Shown piece after piece: positions 17,624-24,955 of a DNA stretch of 64,000 nucleotides. Below the pieces are notes generated by a model. The model saw nothing but the letters and a program-made list of their open reading frames with translations. It was not told the DNA's origin and did no database searches. Numbering within the stretch: the stretch's first letter is position 1; each line of letters opens with the position of its first letter. The DNA lies in contig NZ_JABXXR010000002.1 of NCBI RefSeq assembly GCF_013376175.1, positions 1 to 64,000 of the forward strand, written 5' to 3'. The DNA is from Ameyamaea chiangmaiensis. Its GTDB lineage: Bacteria > Pseudomonadota > Alphaproteobacteria > Acetobacterales > Acetobacteraceae. Both the position numbers and the translations under genes were made by a program.

Positions 17624-18513
17624 GGCGCGGCCCTGTCATGCAGCGTGGCGAGAAAAGCAACGATGTTGGCGCGGTCGGCCGCCGACGGGACGCCGGGAAA
17701 CGCCATGCGTGTCTCCGCCACCATTGCGCGCGGATCGGTAATCCAGTGATCGAGACGGTCCGCGCTCCAGACACCGCCGATCGTCTTGATCCCGTCGGAA
17801 TACGCAAACCCGGCGACACTGGCCGGGGCTCGGCCCACGACGCCGTACAGGGGCGGCCCCATCATCACCGGGCCGTCCTTGTCGAAGCTGTGGCACATGG
17901 CGCACATCTGCTGCGCGGTCGCCTTTCCGGCCGCCGCGTCGCCCGCCACGACATGTTCGGCGGCGAGGGGGGAAGGCGATGGCGGCACAGGTGACGCCGG
18001 CGCGGCGGGGGCGTCCTTCAGTGTGTCGAGAAACGCGATCAGGTCGGCGCGGTCGGAGTCCGAATCGATCCCCCCGAAACCCATCCGCGTCCCGGGCGCG
18101 TAGTCCGACGGGGATTTGAGCCACGTCGACAGGGTCTGGTCGTCGAACACCTCGTTCCTGTGGGCGGTCAGGGCGGCCGAGAACGTGTAACCGGGCACGT
18201 CGGCGACGTGGGTGCCTGCGACCCCCCACAGCGCCGGGCCAACCATCGAGGCGCCCCCGCGCTCGAGAGTGTGGCAGGCGGAACACAGGGCGTCGGCCAG
18301 CTGTTCGCCGTGGGCGCGATCGGCGTGCGCAGCCCGCACGGGGACATCAGGCGCCTTGGTCGCGCTAGGGGCGGTATCCGACGGCAGCGGGAAGGCGGGC
18401 TTGCCCGGACGGCTGTCCGGAAACATCAGATTGGCCGCGACGCCCGACAGGATGAAAGCCCCGCCGGCGACAACGACGGCTGCGGCGAAGCGATTGAGAA
18501 ACCTGATGGTCAT
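17620..18513 (-). CDS. Diheme c-type cytochrome, membrane-anchored
   Basis: A 297-residue periplasmic electron carrier with two cytochrome c domains of about 100 residues. Heme-binding CxxCH motifs are CSACH (77-81) and CAMCH (205-209); each is followed by a Met-containing loop (TRMGFGG and TRMAFPG) that probably gives the sixth iron ligand. The N-terminus has an uncleaved-looking hydrophobic helix (residues 9-28), and a Pro/Ala-rich linker separates the domains. The domains resemble each other, so an internal duplication is likely. The gene leads hisN on the same strand; the functional link between them is not obvious. Confidence 0.9.
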   Translation of the reverse strand: MTIRFLNRFAAAVVVAGGAFILSGVAANLMFPDSRPGKPAFPLPSDTAPSATKAPDVPVRAAHADRAHGEQLADALCSACHTLERGGASMVGPALWGVAGTHVADVPGYTFSAALTAHRNEVFDDQTLSTWLKSPSDYAPGTRMGFGGIDSDSDRADLIAFLDTLKDAPAAPASPVPPSPSPLAAEHVVAGDAAAGKATAQQMCAMCHSFDKDGPVMMGPPLYGVVGRAPASVAGFAYSDGIKTIGGVWSADRLDHWITDPRAMVAETRMAFPGVPSAADRANIVAFLATLHDRAAP

Positions 18514-18653
18514 CGGAGCGGGGTGGTTCCTGTCGTGAGTTGCATGACGGTACCACCTTATCTAGACTGGTGCGGAATTCGTGTGAAGCGCGTCCGGTCT
18601 CGCTTTCGCCATATGTTCCGACCCATCGAGTAACCGACCAGACACGCGCCGCG

Positions 18654-19400
18654 ATGCCCCCCCTGATCATCATTCCCGCCCGGATGGCGTCCACGCGCCT
18701 GCCAGGCAAGCCTCTAGCCGATATCGCCGGTCGCCCCATGATCGTTCATGTTGCCGATCGCGCGCGCGCCGCGGCCCTTGGGGAGGTCGTCGTCGCGGCG
18801 GCCGAGCCGGAGATCGCGGCCGCCGTTGAAGCCGCCGGCGTGCGCGTCGTGCTGACCGATCCCGCTCTTCCATCCGGTTCGGACCGCGTGCATGCGGCTG
18901 CTGAGGCGGTCGATCCGCACGGGCGGCACACCGTGATCATCAACCTCCAGGGCGACCTGCCGGTGTTCGACCCGTCCGATCTGCGCCAGGCCCTCGTGGC
19001 GCTTGACGGCAGCGACGCCGATGTGGGCACGATCGCCGCCCCGATCCGGGACGCGGACGAGGCCGCAAGCCCTTCGGTGGTCAAGATCGCCTGCGCGTTG
19101 CAGCCCGAGGATATCGGCACGGACCGGGCCGTTCGTGCGCTGTATTTCTCGCGTTCGTCCATACCCGCCAATACCGGCCCTCTCTGGCACCATGTCGGCG
19201 TGTACGCCTGGCGCCGGTCTGCCTTGCGCCGTTTCGTGACCCTGCCGCCCAGCACACTGGAACGGCGCGAAAGTCTGGAACAGCTGCGCGCGCTTGAAGA
19301 CGGGATGAGCGTCGGCTGCGCGGCGATCGCGAACGCGCCGTTTGGCGTCGATACGCCCGCCGATCTTGAGCGCGCGCGACGCGCCCTGGCGGCGTCATGA
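18654..19400 (+). CDS. kdsB: 3-deoxy-manno-octulosonate cytidylyltransferase (CMP-Kdo synthetase)
   Basis: A 248-residue cytosolic enzyme that activates Kdo with CTP for attachment to lipid A. The nucleotide-binding IPARMASTRLPGKPLADI at the N-terminus, INLQGDLPVFDP (normally QGDEP) and HVGVYAWRRSALRRF are KdsB signatures. The ATG at 18654 is the correct start; in-frame codons upstream show no family match. The stop overlaps pheA by four bases. The change from the usual QGDEP to QGDLP in the metal-binding loop deserves note. Confidence 0.92.
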   Translation: MPPLIIIPARMASTRLPGKPLADIAGRPMIVHVADRARAAALGEVVVAAAEPEIAAAVEAAGVRVVLTDPALPSGSDRVHAAAEAVDPHGRHTVIINLQGDLPVFDPSDLRQALVALDGSDADVGTIAAPIRDADEAASPSVVKIACALQPEDIGTDRAVRALYFSRSSIPANTGPLWHHVGVYAWRRSALRRFVTLPPSTLERRESLEQLRALEDGMSVGCAAIANAPFGVDTPADLERARRALAAS

Positions 19401-20269
19401 CCGACGACGCGAGCATTCCGGGCGACGCACCCATCATCGCGTTTCAGGGTCTTCCGGGCGCGTATTCCGAGATGGCGTGCCGGGGGGCGCGTCCTCGGTG
19501 GCGCACGCTGCCCTGCGCCACGTTCGCGCAGGCGATCGACGCGGTGCATGAAGGTCGTGCGGATCAGGCGATGCTGGCTTGTGAAAACACTCTGGCGGGA
19601 CGCGTGCCCGATATCCATGCGCTTCTGCCTCAGGCGGGTCTGCATATCGTGGGCGAGCATTTCCAGCGGGTGGAGCATTGCCTGCTGGGCGTTCCGGGCG
19701 CGCGGATCGGCGACATACGGCGCATTCTGACCCATCCGGTGGCCATGGCGCAGGTGCGCGATGTGGTGCGGGAACTCGGGGCCGAGCCGGTGACGGTCTT
19801 CGATACGGCCGGTGCGGCCGAGATGGTCGCGCACGCCGCCGACCCCCGCGACGCTGCCGTCGCGTCCGAACTCGCGGCCGAGTTGTATGGCCTTGATATC
19901 CTGCGTCGGAATATCGAAGACGCATCGCACAACACCACGCGGTTCTATATCGCCTCGCGCGAACCCGTGCGGCCACCGGTCGGTCCCGACGTCATGACGA
20001 CGGTCCTGTTCCGGGTGAGCAACACGCCCGGCGCGCTCTACAAGGTTCTCGGCGGTTTCGCCACCAACGGTATCAACATGACGCGCCTCGAGAGCTACAT
20101 GACCGAGGGCTCTTTCGCGGCCACTCAGTTCATGCTCGACGTCGAAGGTCATCCCGACGAGCCCGCTCTCGCGCGCGCCCTGAGTGAACTGACCTTCTTC
20201 GCCCGCGACTATCTTCTGCTGGGCGTCTATCCGGCGTCCCCGTTCCGAAAACGTGGCACGGCCGTCTGA
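19397..20269 (+). CDS. pheA: Prephenate dehydratase
   Basis: A 290-residue stand-alone prephenate dehydratase making phenylpyruvate for phenylalanine synthesis, without a fused chorismate mutase. The catalytic domain (about 10-190) includes AFQGLPGAYSEMAC, ACENTLAGRV and the NTTRFYIASRE motif with the essential Thr/Arg/Phe. The C-terminal ACT domain starts around residue 203 (VLFRVSNTPGALYKVL) and has LESYM where enteric enzymes have the phenylalanine-binding ESRP. The ATG overlaps the kdsB stop (19397-19400). Confidence 0.94.
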   Translation: MTDDASIPGDAPIIAFQGLPGAYSEMACRGARPRWRTLPCATFAQAIDAVHEGRADQAMLACENTLAGRVPDIHALLPQAGLHIVGEHFQRVEHCLLGVPGARIGDIRRILTHPVAMAQVRDVVRELGAEPVTVFDTAGAAEMVAHAADPRDAAVASELAAELYGLDILRRNIEDASHNTTRFYIASREPVRPPVGPDVMTTVLFRVSNTPGALYKVLGGFATNGINMTRLESYMTEGSFAATQFMLDVEGHPDEPALARALSELTFFARDYLLLGVYPASPFRKRGTAV

Positions 20270-20412
20270 GACGGGCCGGAAAAGATTTCGTCCTTTATGG
20301 CGACCATGGGTCGCCCTATGAACGCAGAAGACGCGCCACGTCCGGGTATGAAGACACCGGTGGAGGCAGCAGGAAGGCCGCGTCGCAAAAGCGGTCTACG
20401 GGAGAAAAAGCA

Positions 20413-21303
20413 GTGGACGAGGTTATGTTCACAGGGTCGCTGACGGCCCTTGTCACACCAATGAACCGGGATTCGTCCCTGGACATGGAGTCGTTCGGCC
20501 GTCTGATCGACTTCCAGATCGACAACGGGACGTCGACCCTGGTGCCGGCCGGCACGACGGGCGAGAGCCCGACCTTGTCGCATGAGGAACATCGTCGGGT
20601 CGTGCGTTTCGCGGTCGAGCGGGCGGCGGGGCGCGTGCCGGTTCTGGCCGGGGCCGGCTCCAACAGCACGCACGAAGCGATCTCGCTGGCCCGCGATGCG
20701 CGCGAGGCCGGTGCCGACGCAGCTCTGGTCGTCGTGCCCTACTACAACAAGCCAACGCAGGAAGGGCTGTATCGCCACTTCATGGCGATCGTGGAGCAAG
20801 CGCAGATACCGGTTGTCATCTACAATATTCCCGGCCGCTCCGTCATCGACATGTCGGTGGACACGATGGCGCGTCTGGCACGTCATCCGCTGATCGTGGG
20901 CGTCAAGGATTCGACAGCCAACCTGATGCGACCACTGGAAACGCGGGCCGCGATCGACAAGCGTTTCAACCAGTTGTCGGGCGAGGACGGGACCGTGGTG
21001 TCCTTTCTGGCGGCTGGTGGCGACGGGTGCATCAGCGTGACGTCCAATGTGGCGCCGCGCCTGTGTGCCGATCTTCACGCGCACTGGCAGGCGGGGGATG
21101 CGCGTGCTGCGATGGCGGTTCAGGACCGGCTGCTTCCGCTGCATGGCGCCCTGTTCTGTGAGAGTAACCCGGGGCCGGTAAAGTATGCGGCATCCCTTCT
21201 CGGGCTGGCTGGTGAGACGTGCCGTTTGCCGTTGGCCCCGCTTTCCAACGAGTCCAGGGCCAAGGTGCGTGATGCCCTGACCCGCGTCGGCCTGTTGGGC
21301 TGA
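20413..21303 (+). CDS. dapA: 4-hydroxy-tetrahydrodipicolinate synthase
   Basis: A 296-residue class I aldolase that condenses pyruvate and aspartate semialdehyde at the start of the lysine/diaminopimelate branch. Motifs are GTTGESPTLSHEEH, VVPYYNKPTQEG, IYNIPGRSV (catalytic Tyr neighbourhood) and the Schiff-base lysine in VGVKDST. The GTG at 20413 is preferred because a GGAG site sits eight bases before it; the ATG at 20425 (MFTGSLTAL) is an equally family-like alternative. smpB begins three bases after the stop. Confidence 0.94.
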   Translation: MDEVMFTGSLTALVTPMNRDSSLDMESFGRLIDFQIDNGTSTLVPAGTTGESPTLSHEEHRRVVRFAVERAAGRVPVLAGAGSNSTHEAISLARDAREAGADAALVVVPYYNKPTQEGLYRHFMAIVEQAQIPVVIYNIPGRSVIDMSVDTMARLARHPLIVGVKDSTANLMRPLETRAAIDKRFNQLSGEDGTVVSFLAAGGDGCISVTSNVAPRLCADLHAHWQAGDARAAMAVQDRLLPLHGALFCESNPGPVKYAASLLGLAGETCRLPLAPLSNESRAKVRDALTRVGLLG

Positions 21304-21306
21304 CCC

Positions 21307-21798
21307 ATGGCAGCAAAGAGTAAAAGTGGTCTGATCGCGCACGGTATCGCGGCGCAGAATCGGAAAGGGCGCTTCAACTACAGCATCGACGAAACCGTCG
21401 AGGCGGGCATCGTACTGAAGGGGCCGGAGGTGAAAAGTCTCCGGCTGGGTCGTGCGATGATCACCGAGGCTTTTGCAGGCGAACGCGACGGCGAACTATG
21501 GCTGTTCAACGCCTATATCCCCGAATACCAGAGTGGCGTGCTGTCCCGCTTTGACACGCGGGCGCCGCGCAAGCTGCTGCTGCACAAGAAGCAGGTCGCT
21601 CATTTTCTGGGGGCCGTGACACGGGACGGCGCCTCGCTGGTGCCGCTCGACATCCATTTCAACCAGCGTGGTGTCGCCAAGCTGACTCTCGGCCTGGGTC
21701 GAGGGCGCAAGAAAGAAGACAAACGGCATGCGATCGCGGAGCGCGACTGGCAGCGCGACAAGGCGCGGCTGATGCGGAACAAGGGTCGCGACGACTGA
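21307..21798 (+). CDS. smpB: SsrA-binding protein SmpB
   Basis: A 163-residue RNA-binding partner of tmRNA in rescuing stalled ribosomes. The N-terminal core (AAQNRKGRFNYSIDETVEAG, LKGPEVKSLRLG) and NAYIPEYQSGV are SmpB motifs, and the basic C-terminal tail (KKEDKRHAIAERDWQRDKARL) is the part that enters the decoding centre. The gene follows dapA with a 3-bp gap, a conserved alphaproteobacterial neighbourhood. The tmRNA gene ssrA is not in this window. A bidirectional terminator follows. Confidence 0.95.
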   Translation: MAAKSKSGLIAHGIAAQNRKGRFNYSIDETVEAGIVLKGPEVKSLRLGRAMITEAFAGERDGELWLFNAYIPEYQSGVLSRFDTRAPRKLLLHKKQVAHFLGAVTRDGASLVPLDIHFNQRGVAKLTLGLGRGRKKEDKRHAIAERDWQRDKARLMRNKGRDD

Positions 21799-21838
21799 TC
21801 GGTCCTTCAGTCGGACGTCTGAACGTCTTGATGGACAT

Positions 21839-21876
21839 AAAAAAAACCCTCCGAGCTCGCGCCCGGAGGGTTTCTT
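21839..21876. terminator. Bidirectional intrinsic terminator between smpB and the cold-shock gene
   Basis: A perfect 10-bp stem (21844-21853 with 21864-21873) is flanked by eight A residues on the left and a T-rich stretch on the right. It can therefore terminate both the plus-strand dapA-smpB unit and the minus-strand cold-shock gene. Confidence 0.92.
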
Positions 21877-21897
21877 GTTACAGCGCGAAGGCGCTGA

Positions 21898-22584
21898 TCA
21901 GGCGAGGCTGACCGAAGCGGCCTCGGGGCCTTTCTGACCCTGAACCACCTGAACGTTCGCTGCCTGTCCCTCGTTGAGCGAGGTCAGACCGGAGCGCACC
22001 AGAGCGGACGCGTGGACGAAAATGTCCTTGCCACCGCTGTCAGGCGTGATGAAGCCGAAGCCCTTGGTGGCGTTGTACCACTTCACGATACCGCGCATTT
22101 CCTCGGCGTGAGCAGTGTCGGGGGCAGGGCGCGAGAAGCGCGTGCCGAATTCACCGCGGGGGCCACCGAAACCGGGGGCGGGGCTGCGGGGGCGCTCGGG
22201 CTGTTCCGTGCTCTGGTCGACGGAGAGAACCTCGGCGACCTGACGGCCCTTCGGACCCTGGCCGATGCGCACGACCAGGGTTGCGCCCGGCCCGACGCTT
22301 TCGTGGCCGCTGCGCGACAGCGCGTTGGCGTGCAGGAACACGTCGCCCGTGCCATCGGCGAGCTCGACGAAGCCGAAGCCCTTCTCGCCGTTAAACCACT
22401 TCACGGTCGCGTTGATCTCGGGGCCCGATGCGATGACCTGCGGGCCGCCACCACCACCGGGACCCGGACGCCGGGGCGCCGACGGTCCGCGATCACCAAA
22501 GGATGGCGAAGGCGCCATGAAATCATCGTCAAACCCGCCGCGGCGCGGGAAACGGGAGCTGCGGTCGGTCCTGTTACTTCTCAA
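21898..22584 (-). CDS. Double cold-shock-domain protein
   Basis: A 228-residue protein with two cold-shock domains, about residues 57-122 and 162-228. Each has the RNP1-like core: [15 protein letters not shown] with VFLHANAL, and [15 protein letters not shown] with IFVHASAL. Such proteins bind single-stranded RNA or DNA and act as RNA chaperones. The N-terminus and linker are Gly/Pro/Arg-rich and probably disordered. No ATG is available near the beginning; TTG at 22584 is used here, with ATG at 22518 as the alternative, so the start is uncertain. The gene stands alone with a long upstream gap. Confidence 0.88.
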   Translation of the reverse strand: MRSNRTDRSSRFPRRGGFDDDFMAPSPSFGDRGPSAPRRPGPGGGGGPQVIASGPEINATVKWFNGEKGFGFVELADGTGDVFLHANALSRSGHESVGPGATLVVRIGQGPKGRQVAEVLSVDQSTEQPERPRSPAPGFGGPRGEFGTRFSRPAPDTAHAEEMRGIVKWYNATKGFGFITPDSGGKDIFVHASALVRSGLTSLNEGQAANVQVVQGQKGPEAASVSLA

Positions 22585-22916
22585 CGGTCTAATCCCGAAG
22601 GCTAAAAGGGCAGTGGTGCGCGTTGCGCCACCCCAGAATGAAAAATTCCCTGTTGTCGGGAAAGACCCGGCGGCCTTGTCTGCTGCGGTCCCGGTCCCGA
22701 TTTGGGGGTGCGGAGGCGTTTAATGCTTCCGCTGCGCAGCAAAGCATGAAAAGCCCCCGTAACGCTACGATCAAATCGCGTTTTCGCCGTGAACGTGAAC
22801 AGAAAGTTCCCGCGCGCGGCAGCGTGCGCAGAGACGGGGGTTTCGCCCACGTGGCAAATCACCTATCAGAAAAACACATCGGCGGGGGACGCCGCGTCCA
22901 TAACGGTGAGAAACGG
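22585..22916. other. 332-bp divergent gap between the cold-shock gene and the lpxR-like gene
   Basis: No convincing gene is visible. The part next to the cold-shock gene (about 22585-22800) may be a long 5' leader, as is usual for cold-shock mRNAs; it contains G/C-rich stretches able to fold. The right-hand part is richer in A (for example 22862-22877) and should hold the promoter of the lpxR-like gene. I saw no strong consensus boxes. Confidence 0.4.
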
Positions 22917-23939
22917 ATGAAAAACGGTCGAATTTCGGGCTCGCTCGCATGGATGGGTGCCCTCGGCGCAGTGGCCACGGTCAGCTGTTCGATACCTGCG
23001 CGCGCCACACCTCTCCAGGATCCGTATGGCACTTGGACGCTGCAGGGGGAAAACGACGCGGTCTCGACCCTGAAGGGCACGTCGGACCAGTATTACACCA
23101 GCGGCCTGCGCGCGAACTGGACGTCCGGTACGGACAATCTTCCCGCACCGATCGCAACCGTCAACCGGGCGATCCTGGGGCAGGGGGTCCAGCGGATCAG
23201 CATCGGCGTTCAGCAGCTGATTTTCACGCCGCACGATACCCAGTCGCCCGTGCCGGTCGCCGGCGATCGGCCGTATTCAAGCCTTCTTCTGGGCACGATC
23301 AACCTGATCAACGACACGGACCTGTCACGCAGCGTGTTCGGCATCCAGTTCGGCGTGATGGGACCAGCCGGTCTCGGGCGGCAACTGCAGAACGGTTTTC
23401 ATGGCGCTATCGGGGACACCAAGAATCTCGGCTGGCACCACCAGCTCCAGAACCAGCCGATCTTTCAGGTTCAGGGCGGCCGCACCTGGCGCCTGCCTCT
23501 CGTCACCGCGTTCGGTATCTCCATGGATATGCTGCCGTCCGTATCGGGCGCCGTCGGCGACTATCGCATTTATGGCGACGTGGCCGACACCGTCCGTATC
23601 GGCCAGGGTCTGAACAGCGATTTCGGCACGCCGACGATCGGCCCGGGCACCGACGGCACGGACGCCTATGTTCTGTCGCGGCCCATCGCGTGGTACGCGT
23701 TCGGTGGCGTCGAAGGACAGGCCGTGGCCTACGACGCGTCCCTGCAAGGCAATACCGCTCGGTCCAACTCCCTGCACGTCGACAAGAAGTGGGACGTGGG
23801 TGAGTTCCACGCGGGCGTGGCGGTGATGTGGCACGGCATGCGCCTGTCCTACAGCCAGGTCTGGCAGACGCAGCAGTTCGAGACCGCGCGTTCGGGACTG
23901 TTTAACTACGGCTCTCTGGCCCTGTCCGTGAAGTTCTGA
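22917..23939 (+). CDS. LpxR-like outer-membrane lipid A deacylase (DUF2219 family)
   Basis: A 340-residue protein resembling LpxR, an outer-membrane beta-barrel that removes the 3'-acyloxyacyl chain of lipid A. The signal peptide (MKNGRISGSLAWMGALG to ARA, cleavage near residue 30) leads into WTLQGENDAVS with the family Asn-Asp pair at 46-47. Later markers are SDQYYTSGLRANW, FTPHDT with DRPYSSLL, FGVMGPAGLGRQLQN with His162, GWHHQLQNQP and a C-terminal beta-strand ending in Phe. Family enzymes usually have a Glu at the position of the second Gln in LQNQP, so activity is not certain. The next gene begins 5 bp later. Confidence 0.82.
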   Translation: MKNGRISGSLAWMGALGAVATVSCSIPARATPLQDPYGTWTLQGENDAVSTLKGTSDQYYTSGLRANWTSGTDNLPAPIATVNRAILGQGVQRISIGVQQLIFTPHDTQSPVPVAGDRPYSSLLLGTINLINDTDLSRSVFGIQFGVMGPAGLGRQLQNGFHGAIGDTKNLGWHHQLQNQPIFQVQGGRTWRLPLVTAFGISMDMLPSVSGAVGDYRIYGDVADTVRIGQGLNSDFGTPTIGPGTDGTDAYVLSRPIAWYAFGGVEGQAVAYDASLQGNTARSNSLHVDKKWDVGEFHAGVAVMWHGMRLSYSQVWQTQQFETARSGLFNYGSLALSVKF

Positions 23940-23943
23940 CGTC

Positions 23944-24927
23944 GTGCTGCGCGTCGGACTGGTAGGGGCAGGCCACTTCGGCCGTTTCCATGCCCTGAAA
24001 ATCGCTGCCAACCCGCGCGAGCATCTGGTCGCCGTCCTCGATCCCGATCCCGAGCGCGCGGCGGCGGTGGTCGCGCAGGCTGGTGGTGCCGTGGTGCACA
24101 GCCTCGACGATCTCCTCGCGCAGTGCGAGGCGGTCGTGATCGCTGCCCCCGCCGAGCATCACTTTTCCCTGGCCGGGCGGGCGCTGGAGGCCGGTCGGCA
24201 TGTGCTGGTCGAAAAGCCGATCGCGGCGACACTCGAGCAGGCCTCTGCCCTGACCGCACTGGCGCGGGCCAAAGGGCGCGTCCTTCAGGTCGGGCACCTC
24301 CTGCGGTATTCGGCCGAGCACGCGGCCATCACCCGGCGGATCCATCGTCCATTATACATCGAGGCCACCCGCATCGCGCCGTTCAAGCCGCGCGGGACGG
24401 ATGTGTCGGTCATCCTGGACCTCATGATCCATGATCTCGATCTCGTACTCGCGATCGTTGACTCGCCGATTGAGTCCGTCGACGCGATTGGGGCGGCCGT
24501 CAGTTCGGCGCACGAGGATATCGCCAACGCGCGTGTCCGCTTCACAAACGGCTGCGTCGCGGCCATCACCGCCAGCCGCATCTCGCTGAAGACCGAGCGA
24601 CGGATGAGGCTGTTTTCGGAAGAGGGTTATCTCTCGGCCGACTTCGTCAAACGCGAACTGAGTATGATCGGCCGAGATCGCGGCGTCCCATTGCCCGGCA
24701 CGGGCGGTTTTCGCCGCGAAGCCGTCACGTGGCGTGACCATGACAATCTCGCCGCCGAGCATGACGCTTTCGTGGCAAGCTGTCTCGACGGGGCACCGGT
24801 GAAAGTCGATGGCGAGGCCGGACGCCGGGCTCTCGAGGCTGCCCTTGCCGTTACCACGAGTATTACGGAGTCGCGCAACCGCTGGACGGCCGCCGGCCTT
24901 ATCGGAGATCCCACCTCGGAACTCTGA
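23944..24927 (+). CDS. Gfo/Idh/MocA family oxidoreductase, GnnA-like
   Basis: A 327-residue NAD(P)-dependent sugar dehydrogenase. The Rossmann motif GLVGAGHFGRFHA is at the N-terminus, followed by LVEKPIA near residue 93, with the conserved Lys, and MIHDLDLVLAIV near residue 162, with the catalytic-type Asp/His. The overall pattern is like GnnA, the UDP-GlcNAc 3-dehydrogenase that starts synthesis of 2,3-diaminoglucose lipid A, but many sugars are possible for this family. The start is GTG at 23944, only 4 bp after the LpxR-like gene, so the two are almost certainly one operon. The GnnA role is inference from this context. Confidence 0.8.
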   Translation: MLRVGLVGAGHFGRFHALKIAANPREHLVAVLDPDPERAAAVVAQAGGAVVHSLDDLLAQCEAVVIAAPAEHHFSLAGRALEAGRHVLVEKPIAATLEQASALTALARAKGRVLQVGHLLRYSAEHAAITRRIHRPLYIEATRIAPFKPRGTDVSVILDLMIHDLDLVLAIVDSPIESVDAIGAAVSSAHEDIANARVRFTNGCVAAITASRISLKTERRMRLFSEEGYLSADFVKRELSMIGRDRGVPLPGTGGFRREAVTWRDHDNLAAEHDAFVASCLDGAPVKVDGEAGRRALEAALAVTTSITESRNRWTAAGLIGDPTSEL

Positions 24928-24955
24928 GGTAGGGATCAGATTTTAAAACAAACAG

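Noticed and set aside
22602-22862. An 86-codon minus-strand frame upstream of the cold-shock gene
   Set aside because: Low similarity to anything known, weak start context, and it covers the expected leader and promoter of neighbouring genes.
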